64,000 nt of DNA, from NCBI RefSeq assembly GCF_018388445.1, contig NZ_CP074405.1, positions 1,488,001 to 1,552,000 on the forward strand, written 5' to 3'. Below are positions 28,163 through 35,993 of the stretch, piece after piece (positions within the stretch are counted from its first letter, which is position 1; the number at the start of each line of letters is the position of its first letter). Position numbers and translations under genes: made by a program. Source of the stretch: Cellulomonas wangleii (GTDB lineage Bacteria; Actinomycetota; Actinomycetes; Actinomycetales; Cellulomonadaceae). Under the pieces are notes generated by a model. That model had not been told where the DNA came from and did not search any database. It saw only the letters and a program-made list of their open reading frames with translations.

Positions 28163-29158
28163 CTACCCGGTGGTACGCCCGGATCGGCTGCGCTCCGCCA
28201 GGGTGTTGAGCAGCGCCGCCGCCGTCGCCGCGTCGTCCACCGTCACGACGTTCACGCGGCCGCCGGTGCGCTCGACCTCGACGGCCTCCCCGCGTCGCAG
28301 CACGAAGCCGACGCGCCCGCCCGCCCCGACGCGATAGCCCCAGCCGCCGAACTCGCGCAGCGGCTCGACCGTGGCGACGCGGGCGACCACCACCTCGTCC
28401 AGCGGCACGCGCATCGACGGCCAGCCCAGCGGGGAACGGGCGACCAGCCCGCGTGCGTCGACGCTCACGCGCAGCACGAGCGTGGCGGCGAGCAGCAGGC
28501 CCAGCAGCGCCGGGACGACGAGCATGTAGGGGGCGTCCGACGCGATCGCGAGCACGGCCGTGGTGATCGTCGCGACCGCGCCGACCCCGGTGCCGACCGG
28601 GCTCGTGACGGTCGCGCTCCAGGCTGCCCGCTCGGTGGGGGCGAGGTCCGTGCGCGGGGCAGCGGCGTCCGGCGGTGCCGTCGCCGGCTGGGGCGCCGTG
28701 CGGGGCACGAGCAGCGCGACCACGACGGCGGCGAGGACGCCGAGCGCGGTCGAGACGCCGAGGGTCGGGTCGATGTCGGGGCTCGCCGCGGCGTCCGGCA
28801 GGTCGAGCTGCCCCGCGAGGGACCCGATCGTCAGCCCGGACATCATCACGGCGAGGAACGTCGAGGCGGCTGCCGCGAGGCGCCGCGTCGACGTGTCCCG
28901 GCCTGCGAAGAAGGCCAGCGCCCACATGCCGAGCGCGAGCACCGGCACCACCAGGCCGGACAGCAGCAGCATCTCGGTGAGGCTGCCGAACCCGTCGGGC
29001 GCCCCGGACGGACCCCAGTGCGTCGCGACCGGGTCGGGCAGGCGCGGCGCCCACGACGCGCCGACCGCGACGGCCGTGCCGGTCACGGCCAGCGGCAGCA
29101 CGAGCGTCGTGAGCGTCGTGGCGAGCCGGTGCGGCGGGGTCGGGCGCGGGGTGGTCAT
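28163..29158 (-). CDS. DUF1648 membrane protein
   Basis: A 331-residue protein with about six membrane helices. The segment LPDPVATHWGPSGAPDGFGS after the first helix is the DUF1648 signature. Later segments contain a PH-like region (DARGLVARSPLGWPSMRVPLDEVV). Its ATG overlaps the stop of the upstream GntR-type regulator, a pairing seen for YtrA-like regulators and their membrane targets. Function unknown; envelope stress or antibiotic sensing is a guess from context. Confidence 0.78.
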   Translation of the reverse strand: MTTPRPTPPHRLATTLTTLVLPLAVTGTAVAVGASWAPRLPDPVATHWGPSGAPDGFGSLTEMLLLSGLVVPVLALGMWALAFFAGRDTSTRRLAAAASTFLAVMMSGLTIGSLAGQLDLPDAAASPDIDPTLGVSTALGVLAAVVVALLVPRTAPQPATAPPDAAAPRTDLAPTERAAWSATVTSPVGTGVGAVATITTAVLAIASDAPYMLVVPALLGLLLAATLVLRVSVDARGLVARSPLGWPSMRVPLDEVVVARVATVEPLREFGGWGYRVGAGGRVGFVLRRGEAVEVERTGGRVNVVTVDDAATAAALLNTLAERSRSGRTTG

Positions 29159-29508
29159 CGCAGGGCCTCCTTGACGAGGGTGGTGACGGTCTCGGGGGCG
29201 ACCCGCAGCCGCCGCGCGGTCGCGGCGAGCGCGGAGACGGCGGCGTGCAGGTCGGTGAGGTCCGGTGCGCTCGTGCCGGTGACGACGGCGCCCCGGCCGC
29301 GCCGGAGCTCGACGACCCCCTCGTCGCGCAGCATCTGGTAGGCGTGCAGCACGGTGTGGAGGTTGACCTCCAGGGAGGTGGCCAGCTCCCGCGCCGAGGG
29401 CAGGCGCTCGCCCGTGCGCACCTCGCCGCGTGCGACGGCCGAGCGCACCTGGTCGGCGAGCTGGGCGTAGATCGGCTCGCCGGAGGTGGGGTCGATCCGG
29501 AAGATCAT
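29155..29508 (-). CDS. GntR-family regulator, YtrA subfamily
   Basis: A 117-residue repressor-type protein. A winged helix occupies residues ~10-75 (EPIYAQLADQVRSAVARGEV, LPSARELATSLEVNLHTVLHAYQMLRDEG) followed by a short ~40-residue helical tail, the small effector region that defines the YtrA subfamily. The operator-like inverted repeat just upstream implies autoregulation. The ATG is six bases after a -10 TAGACT with no Shine-Dalgarno, predicting a leaderless mRNA. It is cotranscribed with the DUF1648 gene. Confidence 0.88.
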   Translation of the reverse strand: MIFRIDPTSGEPIYAQLADQVRSAVARGEVRTGERLPSARELATSLEVNLHTVLHAYQMLRDEGVVELRRGRGAVVTGTSAPDLTDLHAAVSALAATARRLRVAPETVTTLVKEALR

Positions 29509-29514
29509 GCGTCC

Positions 29515-29544
29515 AGTCTAGTAGTTAGCCAACAACTAGAACAA
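29515..29544 (-). promoter_or_regulatory. YtrA-type promoter with autoregulatory operator
   Basis: -35 TTGTTC (29539-29544), 18-base spacer, -10 TAGACT (29515-29520). The inverted repeat TCTAGTAGTT-AGCC-AACAACTAGA (29517-29540) has one mismatch and fills the spacer, so the adjacent regulator probably represses its own gene. Confidence 0.6.
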
Positions 29545-29594
29545 GGTGGGCGACGTCGCGCCCCGGCGAGCGGGGGCGTGGGCCGGCGGGGCGG

Positions 29595-30179
29595 TCAGAT
29601 GTAGATCGCGGGGTCGTCGACCTCGACGTCGAGCGGCACCTGCGTGCCCCGGCCGCGGATCTTCGCGGGGACGCCCACGGCGATCGCGCCCGCCGGTACG
29701 TCCGTGATGACGACCGCGTTGGCGCCCACCTGCGCGTCGTGGCCGACCCACACGGGCCCGAGGATCTTGGCGCCGGCGCCGACCACGACCCGGTCGCCGA
29801 GCGTGGGGTGCCGCTTGCCGCGCTTCATGGAGCGGCCGCCGAGCGTGGCACCGTGGAACAGCACGACGTCGTCGCCGACCTCGGCGGTCTCGCCGATCAC
29901 CACGCCCATGCCGTGGTCGATGAACAGGCGCTCCCCGAGCCGGGCCCCCGGGTGGATCTCCACGCCGGTGGCCGCCCGCGCCATCTGCGACACCACCCGC
30001 GCGGGCAGGCGCAGCAGCGGGACGGCCCACATGTGGTGCGCCAGTCGGTACACCCAGATCGCGTGCACCCCCGGGTACGCCAGCGCCACCTCGAGCCGGG
30101 TGCGGGCGGCCGGGTCGTGCCGGTGCGCCGCGTCGAGGTCGTCGCGCAGCGTGCGCAGGAACTGGTGCAGGGGACGCAT
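29595..30179 (-). CDS. cysE: serine O-acetyltransferase
   Basis: A 194-residue left-handed beta-helix acetyltransferase making O-acetylserine from serine and acetyl-CoA, the committed step of cysteine synthesis. Features are an N-terminal helical part, [10 protein letters not shown], the hexapeptide region [28 protein letters not shown], and FHGATLGG. It is the short EpsC-like form. The chain ends in Ile (DPAIYI); in the cysteine synthase complex this terminal Ile docks into the CysK active site. It follows cysK after 90 bp containing two hairpins. Confidence 0.94.
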   Translation of the reverse strand: MRPLHQFLRTLRDDLDAAHRHDPAARTRLEVALAYPGVHAIWVYRLAHHMWAVPLLRLPARVVSQMARAATGVEIHPGARLGERLFIDHGMGVVIGETAEVGDDVVLFHGATLGGRSMKRGKRHPTLGDRVVVGAGAKILGPVWVGHDAQVGANAVVITDVPAGAIAVGVPAKIRGRGTQVPLDVEVDDPAIYI

Positions 30180-30204
30180 GGTGGGGCTCCGGTCAGGGGT
30201 GGGC

Positions 30205-30262
30205 GTCCGCCGGGAGGGCGGACGGCTGCGGGCCCGGTCGCCGCGGGGCGACGACCGGGCCC
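30205..30262 (-). terminator. two hairpins between cysK and cysE
   Basis: Stem GTCCGCC/GGCGGAC (30205-30211 with 30217-30223) and stem GGGCCCGGTCG/CGACCGGGCCC (30230-30240 with 30252-30262). They separate cysK from cysE on the same strand and may reduce cysE expression relative to cysK. Confidence 0.55.
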
Positions 30263-30269
30263 GGCGTCG

Positions 30270-31205
30270 TCAGTCGAGCAGGTCGGCGTAGAGCACCGAG
30301 GTGAGGTACCGCTCGCCGAACGACGGGATGATCGCGACGATCAGCTTGCCCGCGTTCTCGGGTCGCTGGGCCAGCAGCGTCGCGGCGTGCAGCGCGGCGC
30401 CGGACGAGATGCCGACGAGCAGGCCCTCCTCGCGCGCGGCGCGGCGGGCGACCGCCACGGCGGTCTCGGCGTCGACGTCGATGATCTCGTCGTAGACGGC
30501 CGTGTCGAGGATCTCGGGGACGAAGTTGGCGCCGATGCCCTGGATCTTGTGCGGGCCGGGGGCGCCGCCGTTGAGGATGGGCGACTCGGCCGGCTCGACG
30601 CCGACGATCTGCACGCCCGGCTTGCGCTCCTTGAGCACCTGACCGACGCCCGTGATGGTGCCGCCCGTGCCGATGCCGGCGACGAGGATGTCGATCTCGC
30701 CGTCCGTGTCGGCCCAGATCTCCTCGGCCGTCGTGCGGCGGTGGATCTCGGGGTTGGCCTCGTTGGCGAACTGGCGGGCCAGGATCGCGCCCGGCCGCTC
30801 GGAGACGATCTCGTTGGCGCGGTTGACCGCGCCCTTCATGCCCTCGGAGCCCGGCGTGAGGATCAGCTCGGCGCCGAAGGCCCGCAGCAGCGCGCGCCGC
30901 TCCTTCGACATCGTCTCCGGCATCGTCAGCACGACCTTGTAGCCGCGCGCGGCGCCGACGAACGCCAGCGCGATGCCGGTGTTGCCGCTGGTGGCCTCGA
31001 CGATCGTGCCGCCGGCCTGCAGCTCGCCGGACTTCTCGGCCGCGTCGATGATCGCGACGCCGATGCGGTCCTTGACCGAGTTGGCCGGGTTGTAGAACTC
31101 GAGCTTGCCGACGACCCGGGCGGGGGCGCCGTCGGTGATCTTGTTGATGCGGACGAGCGGGGTGTTGCCGATGAGCGCGGTGGCGTCCTCGTAGATGCGT
31201 GCCAT
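30270..31205 (-). CDS. cysK: cysteine synthase A (O-acetylserine sulfhydrylase)
   Basis: A 311-residue PLP enzyme making cysteine from O-acetylserine and sulfide. The PLP lysine is in [11 protein letters not shown] near residue 44, the substrate loop is TSGNTG near residue 72, the phosphate-binding loop GTGGTITG near 180 and the SSGAA segment near 268. The start [18 protein letters not shown] is canonical. It is the first full gene of the cysK-cysE operon, behind a 24-codon ORF with clustered Cys codons that probably regulates it. Confidence 0.95.
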   Translation of the reverse strand: MARIYEDATALIGNTPLVRINKITDGAPARVVGKLEFYNPANSVKDRIGVAIIDAAEKSGELQAGGTIVEATSGNTGIALAFVGAARGYKVVLTMPETMSKERRALLRAFGAELILTPGSEGMKGAVNRANEIVSERPGAILARQFANEANPEIHRRTTAEEIWADTDGEIDILVAGIGTGGTITGVGQVLKERKPGVQIVGVEPAESPILNGGAPGPHKIQGIGANFVPEILDTAVYDEIIDVDAETAVAVARRAAREEGLLVGISSGAALHAATLLAQRPENAGKLIVAIIPSFGERYLTSVLYADLLD

Positions 31206-31342
31206 GGTTCCTCTTCGGTCGGCGCCGGGCCCCGAGGGGGCGGCGGGTGCGGGGGATCTGCGGTGCCAGGGGGCGCCGGCGGTGCGGCGCGGTGGTGACG
31301 GGTCCCCGCCGTGACGGGGCGACGGGGCGAGCGCTGGCCGGG

Positions 31343-31366
31343 GTGCACCGGGACGGTGCGGTGCAC
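31343..31366 (-). promoter_or_regulatory. stem-loop between cysteine leader ORF and cysK
   Basis: Perfect 8-bp stem GTGCACCG/CGGTGCAC (31343-31350 with 31359-31366) with an 8-base loop, starting 28 bases after the leader-peptide stop. Further GC-rich inverted sequences follow before cysK. Suitable as part of an attenuation structure. Confidence 0.45.
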
Positions 31367-31394
31367 GACGGGTGCGTGCGGGCGCGCCAGCGCT

Positions 31395-31469
31395 CTACCG
31401 ACACCGACAACAGGTGGGCGCCACGCAGGCGCGCAGGACGGGGGCTACGGCGGCGGTGGGCACGCGCAT
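31395..31469 (-). CDS. cysteine-containing leader peptide upstream of cysK
   Basis: A 24-codon ORF with GAGGAG just before the ATG. The product ends PTCCRCR, with one more Cys earlier (four in all). Three of the four are the TGT codon, which is rare in DNA this GC-rich. Its stop is 189 bases before cysK and no other gene intervenes. By analogy with mycobacterial cysteine-responsive uORFs it should sense cysteinyl-tRNA supply for the cysK-cysE operon. Function is inferred from composition and position. Confidence 0.7.
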   Translation of the reverse strand: MRVPTAAVAPVLRACVAPTCCRCR

Positions 31470-31534
31470 CGCTCTCCTCGTCCGGGGCCCGCGAGAGGCG
31501 GGCCGGGCACGGGTGTCGACCCGTGGTCGAGCCG

Positions 31535-31564
31535 ACGGTAGTCCCAACACGACGACACGCGCAA
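31535..31564 (-). promoter_or_regulatory. promoter of the cysteine leader/cysK operon
   Basis: -35 TTGCGC (31559-31564), 18-base spacer, -10 TACCGT (31535-31540), start expected near 31528. The following untranslated leader of about 60 bases contains stems CACGGGT/ACCCGTG (31508-31525) and GGCCCGC/GCGGGCC (31486-31504) before the leader peptide. The 415-bp gap between cysK and the next gene is thus largely regulatory. Confidence 0.42.
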
Positions 31565-31620
31565 AGGTTCCCCGCGAGACGGGCGTCCCGCCATGCGGAC
31601 GTCGGTGGTGGGGCGGACCC

Positions 31621-32271
31621 TCAGCGGGCCGCCAGGCCGACCGCCGCGAGCCACGCCTCGGCCAGCAGCCCGTGGCCCGCCGGGGTCGGGTGGACCCCGT
31701 CGAACGCCCACCGCTCGGGCGCGGTGCGGGACGCGGCGGCCGCGAACAGGCCGTCGGCGGGCACCAGCACCGCGTCGTACTCGGCCGCGAGCCGGCGCAC
31801 GACGTGGATCCGGGGGTCGAGGTCCTCGCGCCACGCCGGGCTCACGGGCGGGACGGGCAGCACGAACGGCTCGACGAGGACGAACCGCGGGTCGAGCCGC
31901 TCGCGCGCCGCGTCGAGGATCGCGCGGTAGTGCTCCTCGTACTCGGCGGTGGTCGTGACGTCCCCGGAGCCGAAGCGCCGCCAGGTGTCGTTCACCCCGA
32001 CGAGCACCGACACCACGGTCGGCTCGAGGGCCAGCGCGTCGGGGTGCCAGCGGTCGCGGAGCATGCGCGTGGTGTCACCGCCGACGCCGCGGTTGTGGAA
32101 CGTGAGCCCCAGGTCGGGTCGGCGCGCCCCTGCGAGCGCCGCCACGATGCCCGCGTACCCGTGCCCCAGCCCCCACGGCGAGTCGGGCTGGTCGTGGTCA
32201 CGCCCCCACTCGGTGATCGAGTCACCGGTCAGGAGCACGCGGTCGCCGGGCTGCAGGTACGTCGTCGTCAC
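31621..32271 (-). CDS. SGNH/GDSL hydrolase
   Basis: A 216-residue GDSL-type esterase/lipase without signal peptide. Block I is LLTGDSITEWG with the catalytic Ser, block II has the oxyanion Gly in NRGVGGDTT, block III VGVNDTW with the oxyanion Asn, and block V FDGVHPTPAGH with the catalytic Asp and His. All four catalytic blocks are intact. Such enzymes remove acyl groups from carbohydrates or lipids; the substrate is unknown. GTG start at 32271. Confidence 0.9.
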   Translation of the reverse strand: MTTTYLQPGDRVLLTGDSITEWGRDHDQPDSPWGLGHGYAGIVAALAGARRPDLGLTFHNRGVGGDTTRMLRDRWHPDALALEPTVVSVLVGVNDTWRRFGSGDVTTTAEYEEHYRAILDAARERLDPRFVLVEPFVLPVPPVSPAWREDLDPRIHVVRRLAAEYDAVLVPADGLFAAAASRTAPERWAFDGVHPTPAGHGLLAEAWLAAVGLAAR

Positions 32272-32409
32272 GGCGCCACCCCATCACGACCGGCACGGCC
32301 GACGGAAGTCGCACGAGGACGGGCCCGTGGTGCCGGGTGCGGCGCCACGGGGCGTCCGGGGCCCTGGGTCCGCCGGTAGGGTGAGCGCGTGCCGCCCGCC
32401 GGCGGTGCA

Positions 32410-32484
32410 CGGGCTGTAGCGCAGCTTGGTCAGCGCACCGCGTTTGGGACGCGGGGGTCGCGGGTTCGAATCCCGCCAGCCCGA
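32410..32484 (+). tRNA. tRNA-Pro (anticodon TGG)
   Basis: 75 bases folding into a full cloverleaf: acceptor CGGGCTG/CAGCCCG, T-stem GCGGG/CCCGC around TTCGAAT, and anticodon loop TTTGGGA reading CCA (Pro). Discriminator A; CCA is not encoded. A -10-like TAGGGT lies at 32377-32382. Confidence 0.95.
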
Positions 32485-32576
32485 CACCATCCGCCGATCG
32501 GTCAGGATCCGAGAAGCGCCACCCCTCCGGTGCCTCCTAGCGTCGAGTCGTCCGCATCGACGACGAGGAGAGCGTC

Positions 32577-33032
32577 ATGACCGCGTCGAAGGCACAGGCC
32601 ACCGAGGGCACGTTCAGCGCCGCGGAGCGCGCCGCCATGAAGGAGCGCGCGGCCGAGCTCAGGGCCGACTCGGCACGGGGTGGGAAGCAGGCGAAGGCCG
32701 ACCGGCTCGAGGCCGACGTCCTGGCGAAGATCGCCGAGATGCCGCCGGCCGACCGCGCGCTCGCGGAGCGGTTCCACGCGCTCGTGCGCGAGCACGCGCC
32801 GCACCTCGCGCCGCGGACCTGGTACGGCATGCCCGCCTACGCGAAGGACGGCAGGGTGCTGTGCTTCCTCAAGCCGTCCGAGAAGTTCGGGTCGCGCTAC
32901 ACGACCATCGGGTTCGAGGACCCCGCCGCGCTCGACGACGGCCCGCTGTGGCCGACGTCGTACGCCCTGACGGCGTGGACGGACGGGGTCGGACGCACGC
33001 TCGCGGACCTCGTGCGTCGCGCCGCCGGCTGA
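32577..33032 (+). CDS. DUF1801 protein (YdhG-like)
   Basis: A 151-residue cytosolic protein. An N-terminal helical region rich in Ala, Lys and Glu (about residues 13-60) is followed by a DUF1801-like domain: HLAPRTWYGMPAYAKDGRVLCFLKPSEKFGSRYTTIGF. Related proteins are labelled iron chaperones or left uncharacterised. Function not established. ATG preceded by GAGGAGAG. The ~210 bp after it contain no gene. Confidence 0.75.
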   Translation: MTASKAQATEGTFSAAERAAMKERAAELRADSARGGKQAKADRLEADVLAKIAEMPPADRALAERFHALVREHAPHLAPRTWYGMPAYAKDGRVLCFLKPSEKFGSRYTTIGFEDPAALDDGPLWPTSYALTAWTDGVGRTLADLVRRAAG

Positions 33033-33246
33033 CTGGCGCGCGCGGGGGCCACCGACGGCGTCGCCCTGTACGACGGGACCGTCGCGTCCGTCGAGGCCGC
33101 TGCTCCAGGCGTCCGGGCTGCCGGAGCCGCTCGCCGGGTGGCTGCGGGAGACGGTCGGCCCGGAGGGCCCGACGGGTGAGCGGCTCGTCCGTGGTCGTGA
33201 CGAGCGGGACGTGCCGGACGTCCGCCCGGGGGGACGGTGGGGAGAG

Positions 33247-33317
33247 AGCGGACGACGGGAATCGAACCCGCGTAGCCAGTTTGGAAGACTGGGGCTCTAC
33301 CATTGAGCTACGTCCGC
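33247..33317 (-). tRNA. tRNA-Gly (anticodon TCC)
   Basis: 71-base cloverleaf on the minus strand: acceptor GCGGACG/CGTCCGC, anticodon stem CCAGT/ACTGG around CTTCCAA (anticodon TCC, reading GGA), and T-arm GCGGGTTCGAATCCCGT. CCA is not encoded. Confidence 0.95.
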
Positions 33318-33455
33318 ACGCGCCCGGTGCGGGTGCCCGAGCGGGCTCCGACCGTGGCGGCGCAGCAAGGTTACCGGTTCCGTCGCGGTCGTCGCCCCAC
33401 ACCCGTGCTCCTGCCCGTCGTCGCGCGGTGCAGCCCGCCCCGTGCGGCGCCCGCC

Positions 33456-33486
33456 TTGGCGGCCGGTCCCACGCGTGGCGTAGCAT
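33456..33486 (+). promoter_or_regulatory. probable tig promoter
   Basis: TTGGCG (33456-33461), a 19-base spacer and TAGCAT (33481-33486), about 170 bases before the trigger factor start. The 347-bp gap between tRNA-Gly and tig shows no gene; this is the best promoter candidate in it. Confidence 0.35.
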
Positions 33487-33664
33487 CGAGGGTCGCGCGT
33501 ACGCGCCGTCGGGCACTCGCACGTCGCCACCCCGGGCTGGACCTCGGGGCGGTCACGACGTCGCCCGGCCCGCAGCGTGCAGCGCCTCCCAGAGCGTGAG
33601 ATCGAAGCGTGCCACCACGTCGGACCCGCCGGCGCCCGGCCATGACCAGTTGGAGATCATCGAA

Positions 33665-35071
33665 GTGAAGAGCGCCGTCGAGACCCTGGACCCGACGAAG
33701 GTCAAGCTGACCGTCGAGGTGACGTACGACGAGCTCAAGCCGAGCATCGACCACGCGTACCAGCACATCGCCGAGCAGGTGACCGTGCCGGGCTTCCGCA
33801 AGGGCAAGGTGCCGCCGCGCATCATCGACCAGCGGGTGGGTCGTCCTGCCGTCATCGAGCACGCCGTCAACGAGGGCCTGTCGGGCTTCTACGCCGAGGC
33901 CGTCCGTGAGAACAAGCTGCGCCCCATGGGTCAGCCCGCCGTCGAGGTCACGCAGGTCCCCGGCCTCGTCCCCGCCGCCGCCGGTGAGGAGGGCGAGCTG
34001 CACTTCACCGCCGAGGTCGAGGTGCGCCCCGAGATCACCCTGCCCGAGCTCGACAGCCTGAGCGTCACGGTCGACGACGTCGAGGTCTCGGACGAGGACG
34101 TCGCCGCGCGTCTCGACGCGCTGCGCGAGCGCTTCGGCTCGCTCGTGGGCGTCGACCGTCCGGCGGAGTCGGGCGACTTCGTCGTCATCGACCTCACCGC
34201 GACGATCGACGGCGAGCAGATCGACCAGGTCTCCGGCACGAGCTACCAGATCGGCTCGGGCAACATGCTCGAGGGGCTGGACGAGGCGCTCGTCGGGCTG
34301 TCGTCCGGCGAGACCACGACGTTCGAGACCGAGCTCGCCGGTGGTGACCGCAAGGGTGAGAAGGCCCTGGTCAGCGTCACGGCGACCGGCGTCAAGGAGC
34401 GTCAGCTGCCCGAGGTCGACGACGAGTTCGCGCAGCTCGCGAGCGAGTTCGACACGATCGACGAGCTCAAGGCCGACCTGCGCGAGCAGGCGGGCCGCAT
34501 CAAGGCGTCGAACCAGGCCGTGCAGGCGCGCGACCTGCTGGTCGAGAAGCTGACGGCCGAGGTCGAGATCCCCGTCCCCGCCGGCGTCGTCGAGGCCGAG
34601 GTGCACCGTCACCTCGAGTCCGAGGGCCGCCTGGAGGACGACGAGCACCGCACCGAGGTCACCGAGCAGGCCCAGACCGCGCTGCGCAACCAGATCCTGC
34701 TCGACACGCTGGCCGAGCAGCTCGACATCAAGGTCAGCCAGAGCGAGCTGCTCGACTACCTGGTCAGCGCGTCGCGCCAGTACGGCATGGACCCCAACAC
34801 GTTCATCACGACGCTGGACCAGCAGGGCCAGATCCCGGCGATGGTGGCCGAGGTCGCACGCTCCAAGGCGCTGGCCGTCGCGCTGCGCCGCGTCGCCGTC
34901 GTCGACGGCTCCGGTGCGGCCGTCGACCTGTCGGAGTTCATCGGCACGGACGAGGAGGACGCGGCGGCCGACCAGGCCGACGCCGCCGCCGAGGCCGCCG
35001 TCGCCGCCGACCCCGCGACCGACGTGTCGTCCGTCGCGTTCGGCGAGGACAGCGCCGACGAGAAGGCCTGA
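33665..35071 (+). CDS. tig: trigger factor
   Basis: A 468-residue ribosome-associated chaperone and peptidyl-prolyl isomerase. The ribosome-binding signature GFRKGKVPPRIID is near residue 42. The FKBP-type domain is at about 150-245 (GDFVVIDLTATIDGEQI, SYQIGSGNMLEGLDEALVG), then the C-terminal arms. An acidic Ala/Asp-rich tail of about 40 residues ends the protein. GTG at 33665 follows GGAG and begins VKSAVETLDPTKVKL, the usual family start. It precedes clpP1-clpP2-clpX in the conserved bacterial order, with a strong terminator separating it from clpP1. Confidence 0.96.
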   Translation: MKSAVETLDPTKVKLTVEVTYDELKPSIDHAYQHIAEQVTVPGFRKGKVPPRIIDQRVGRPAVIEHAVNEGLSGFYAEAVRENKLRPMGQPAVEVTQVPGLVPAAAGEEGELHFTAEVEVRPEITLPELDSLSVTVDDVEVSDEDVAARLDALRERFGSLVGVDRPAESGDFVVIDLTATIDGEQIDQVSGTSYQIGSGNMLEGLDEALVGLSSGETTTFETELAGGDRKGEKALVSVTATGVKERQLPEVDDEFAQLASEFDTIDELKADLREQAGRIKASNQAVQARDLLVEKLTAEVEIPVPAGVVEAEVHRHLESEGRLEDDEHRTEVTEQAQTALRNQILLDTLAEQLDIKVSQSELLDYLVSASRQYGMDPNTFITTLDQQGQIPAMVAEVARSKALAVALRRVAVVDGSGAAVDLSEFIGTDEEDAAADQADAAAEAAVAADPATDVSSVAFGEDSADEKA

Positions 35072-35095
35072 CACACCGGCCAGGTCCCCGCACGT

Positions 35096-35144
35096 CGACG
35101 ACGGCCCCGCCGTGCCCCTCGCGGGTGCGGCGGGGCCGTCGTCG
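35096..35144 (+). terminator. terminator after tig
   Basis: A 17-bp perfect stem (35096-35112 with 35128-35144) and a 15-base loop, 25 bases after the tig stop. Core CGGCCCCGCCG. No T-run follows. Confidence 0.8.
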
Positions 35145-35176
35145 TCCCGCCGTGGGCGGGGCGCCCGCCACGGCTG

Positions 35177-35187
35177 CGCCGTCAGCG
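35177..35187. promoter_or_regulatory. candidate ClgR box upstream of clpP1
   Basis: Read on the minus strand the 11-mer CGCTGACGGCG fits the core CGCYNANRGCG used by ClgR, the activator of clpP1P2 in actinobacteria. It lies about 60 bases before the start predicted from a TAGGGT -10 at 35230-35235. Flanking bases match the consensus only partly, so this is tentative. Confidence 0.35.
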
Positions 35188-35320
35188 AAACGGCGCGCGG
35201 GCGGGACGTGGGCGGGCGCACGCGGGCGTTAGGGTCGCTGCAACGCGTGGCCGTCCGTCGCCCCCGGCAGGGGAGCGGACCGGTGCGCAGGGTAGGACGC
35301 AGCCAGACGAGGGAGCCTTC

Positions 35321-35953
35321 GTGAACGAGCAGGTGCCGGCCGTGGCCCGGGCAGATTCTCCGGGTCTCGGTCTCAACGACCACATCTACAACCGACTGCT
35401 CCGTGAGCGGATCATCTGGCTCGGCTCGGAGGTCCGGGACGAGAACGCCAACGCCATCTGCGCGCAGATGATGCTGCTGGCGGCCGAGGACCCGGACAAG
35501 GACATCTGGCTCTACATCAACTCGCCGGGCGGGTCGATCACGGCCGGCATGGCGATCTACGACACCATGCAGTACATCAAGCCCGACGTCGCGACGATCG
35601 CGATGGGCATGGCGGCGTCGATGGGGCAGTTCCTGCTGTCGTCCGGGGCCAAGGGCAAGCGGTACGCGACGCCCCACGCCCGCGTGATGATGCATCAGCC
35701 GTCCGGCGGCATCGGTGGCACCGCCACCGACGTGCGCATCAACGCCCAGCTGATCCTGCACATGAAGAAGGTGCTGGCCGAGCTGATCGCCGAGCAGACG
35801 GGCAAGAGCGTCGAGCAGATCAACGCCGACTCGGACCGTGACCGCTGGTTCACCGCCCCCGAGGCGCTCGAGTACGGCTTCATCGACCACGTGGTGACGC
35901 AGAGCCACTCCGTGACCGGCGGCGGGGGCACCGACCCCGGTACCCCGGCCTGA
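35321..35953 (+). CDS. clpP1: ATP-dependent Clp protease proteolytic subunit 1
   Basis: A 210-residue serine peptidase ring subunit. The catalytic triad is intact: Ser in [11 protein letters not shown], His in [10 protein letters not shown] and Asp in the [11 protein letters not shown] region. [21 protein letters not shown] forms the substrate-binding strand. The N-terminal ~18 residues are a variable propeptide. In actinobacteria ClpP1 and ClpP2 form a mixed 14-mer that works with ClpX or ClpC. GTG start preceded by GAGGGAG; clpP2 starts 40 bases after its stop. Confidence 0.96.
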   Translation: MNEQVPAVARADSPGLGLNDHIYNRLLRERIIWLGSEVRDENANAICAQMMLLAAEDPDKDIWLYINSPGGSITAGMAIYDTMQYIKPDVATIAMGMAASMGQFLLSSGAKGKRYATPHARVMMHQPSGGIGGTATDVRINAQLILHMKKVLAELIAEQTGKSVEQINADSDRDRWFTAPEALEYGFIDHVVTQSHSVTGGGGTDPGTPA

Positions 35954-35993
35954 CGGCCCGGCGACGCGCAGAGAACCAGCGAGGAGAACCTTC

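Noticed and set aside
33033..33245. Possible decayed gene between DUF1801 and tRNA-Gly
   Set aside because: Short stretches in two frames (VALYDGTVASVEA, then LLQASGLPEPLAGWL) look protein-like and could be joined by one frameshift, but I cannot match them to a family and the span is only ~210 bp.
32426..33664. Extension of the trigger factor frame upstream to 32426
   Set aside because: It crosses tRNA-Pro, the DUF1801 gene and tRNA-Gly. The GTG at 33665 with GGAG and canonical N-terminus is the real start.
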